DNA from: Lagopus muta | Taxonomy: Eukaryota; Chordata; Aves; Galliformes; Phasianidae | Assembly: GCF_023343835.1 (NCBI RefSeq) | Contig: NC_064437.1 | Location: 46,158,967-46,222,966, forward strand | Direction: 5' to 3' | Length of the DNA: 64,000 nt | Shown here: positions 62,051 through 64,000 of the stretch, one piece after another | Layout of the letters: every line of letters begins with the position of its first letter | How positions within the stretch are numbered: the first letter of the stretch is position 1 | The notes under the pieces: generated by a model | Seen by the model: only the letters and a program-made list of their open reading frames with translations | Databases searched by the model: none | What the model was told of the DNA's origin: nothing | Translations under genes and position numbers: made by a program

Positions 62051-64000
62051 GTGATGTGGGAGAGAAAGGCATAAAAGGGTGAGTCATAAATGGACTTTGA
62101 CAAAGGGCAATTAAATAACGGAGTCATTCCTCAATAAGAGAAAATTAATGGTAGGGAGGAGAAAAACATCAATCTGGCAAATATCATTCTTCAGTTTACC
62201 TTCAATCCATCACAGGAAAAGAGATCAGTTTGTTGTGAAATCTGTAAAGCTTTACTGTCATAAGCGTATCTACTGCTTATGTTAGCCAAGCAACTGTCCC
62301 TTAGTATAGAGGAAAAGGAAGCAGGAATAAGGGGGACAAGATTCAGCACACCTTGATGTTCTGAGTATACTGAAAAGGACAAGTCTAATTCTTATTCTCT
62401 CCAGAAGTAAAATGTAAGGAATTACTGAAAATTGTATCAGAATGACCCTCAGCTCTTGGTTAGTACTTCAGAATAATGGGTAGAGACTCTGGGAAAAAGA
62501 CCAAGAACGTCACATTTCTTATAGATATGGGTTTTGGTAATGACTAAAAAAGGTTTAGATTCAGTTAGCTGAATGAAGTAACTATTTTGAACACATTTCA
62601 TGGAAAACAAAACGATCAGTTATGAAATGAAAAAACAGAAACCAGTCAGTGACCTGTTCAGTAAGGTAACATACTTTGTGGCTAAAGAAATAAGGTGGAC
62701 ACAGCATGTGTTGACTTCTGTAAGATATCTGATATGGTTCCACATGACTTTTCCAACTAGAGAAATATGGATGAGATGGGACTACTGTAAGGTGACCACA
62801 CAATTGGCTAAGAATAGAACAGAAAACATAACTATTAATGGCTCATGATGTCAGGTTAGCTAATTGGCTAAGTTGGTAGTAGTGTTTCACTTGGCTTCTA
62901 AATCCAGCGGGGCTACCTCTATATTTTCACCCATGGAGCTTTGAACATGAACATATGTCAATCAAATGTCCTCTCCACCTCAATGTTATATGACTGGTGA
63001 AAAGACAGATGATTAAAAATCCCAACCCTCCTCTCTTCTATTAGAGGATCTTGTGTTCTGGCTACACCTAGACAGAACAGGCAGCATGTGCTGTCGGACA
63101 ACCTGCAGCCCCTAACGTGCTGTTATTCAGAACTGGGACCTGGCTCAGACACCTTGCAGCTTTCTTCTGCTCCTTCTTCCCTCAGAAGCCCAGGTGTGTG
63201 GGGAACATTGGGATGGGAGGTGGTTTACCTGGATTGGGGAGATCAGAATTGTTCCCAGGTCTTTGTCTCTGCTTTTGAACAGCGAACTCTTCCTAGTGAA
63301 GCTTTTAAAATATGTTTATTTCTCTTGAATGTGTTTTACCTATCAAGCAGTAGTAGCAAATGGCAATAAAACCATTTTTAATGGATGACCTGAGGACTGA
63401 GTAGAGACTGTGAAGTGTTAATCAGAAATTGTCATAAAGCATGGAAAGTACATATAGTTGTCTTGTGGAAGGCTGGATTTTTAGAATGAGATGGGAGCTT
63501 GGCAGGTTGCAGAAAGGAACTAAAATCAATTGGATAATAAGAATGTATGACATGTGCCACAGGATTAATCAAGTGCACAGATGGTGAACATATGCTTCTC
63601 TGTATTACCAGTGTGCATGCTGGAAACACTGAAGGACGAAGAGATGATGAATCGGTACTATCCTGCTGTCAGACATCAATTTGTGAGCAGCAGAATTAAC
63701 AGATCCTGGTGTCCTTTTAATTTGTGTCTCAGATTTGATATCTCATTCTGTAGTAGATGTGAATCTGCCTGATGGTTCTCATACAGGAGCTCCTAATCCT
63801 GTGTGTGTTTTTCATTTTTTGGTGCCCAATTAAGACCACACTCAGGCTTTCTGCTTCCTATGGGGGGGTCTGTCTCTGTCCAGCCATCCCTTTTCATGTG
63901 AACACAAAGGAGCTTTGTAGCTTTGTGAGTTTGGACTAAAATTAACAAATGGTCTCAAAAGCTATTAGCATGAATCAGACAGATCAAAAGATGTAAAGCA

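Larger units (their letters stand above)
57033..64000 (+). other. SYNPO2L: SYNPO2L intron 3 (partial)
   Basis: It is at least 7 kb, reaching the window edge. It contains a CR1 tail (58970-59107), a 21-base G run (59801-59821), a pair of 21-bp direct repeats (60009 and 61360) and a possible processed retrocopy (61651-62050). No SYNPO2L exon encoding the conserved LQRAESLQEKS region is present. Confidence 0.7.

Noticed and set aside
1-64000. A bacterial-style system, CRISPR array, phage or intact endogenous retrovirus
   Set aside because: No direct-repeat arrays, gag/pol/env-like frames or long LTR pairs were seen; the window is ordinary vertebrate gene-bearing DNA.

Overview
The window is avian nuclear DNA, most likely from a galliform such as chicken. 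It holds spliced GT-AG genes, two CpG-island promoters, and repeats dominated by CR1 LINE 3' ends with a few old MIR-like SINE remnants. The species and a chicken chromosome 6 location are inferences from CR1 content and from synteny with human 10q22. No prokaryotic, viral, CRISPR or transposase gene was found.

Three protein genes are present. FUT11 (minus strand) starts in a very GC-rich exon at 3811-4554 and continues in exon 2 at 1985-2610. Its short last exon was not found and should lie left of base 1. SEC24C (minus strand) is complete: a non-coding first exon in the CpG island ends at 40634, 22 coding exons run from the ATG at 33226 to the stop at 7088, and a roughly 2 kb 3'UTR ends near 5.1 kb at two AATAAA signals. 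The splice phases of all 22 exons close exactly to give 1123 residues. SYNPO2L (plus strand) starts at 42204 with exons 42204-42308, 54443-54594 and 56371-57032, and runs off the right edge before its large C-terminal exon.

SYNPO2L and SEC24C are head to head about 1.5 kb apart. SEC24C and FUT11 are head to tail, with only about 0.5 kb between the SEC24C poly(A) signals and the FUT11 start codon. SEC24C is a COPII cargo adaptor for ER export, FUT11 is an ER-type fucosyltransferase, and SYNPO2L is a Z-disc/actin protein of striated muscle. The first two share the early secretory pathway, but I see no evidence of a functional cluster beyond conserved synteny.

The most interesting signals are two extra frame-neutral exons inside SEC24C that are absent from the mammalian SEC24C sequence as I know it. 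One is an 84-bp exon at 29996-30079. The other is a 69-bp exon at 23814-23882 whose 3' half repeats the [10 protein letters not shown]-coding end of the preceding exon. An AUG-UGA start-stop mini-uORF also sits 11 bases before the SEC24C start. The large introns hold CR1 fragments, homopolymer runs including a 21-base G run, a possible old processed retrocopy near 61.7-62.0 kb, and little else that can be recognised.
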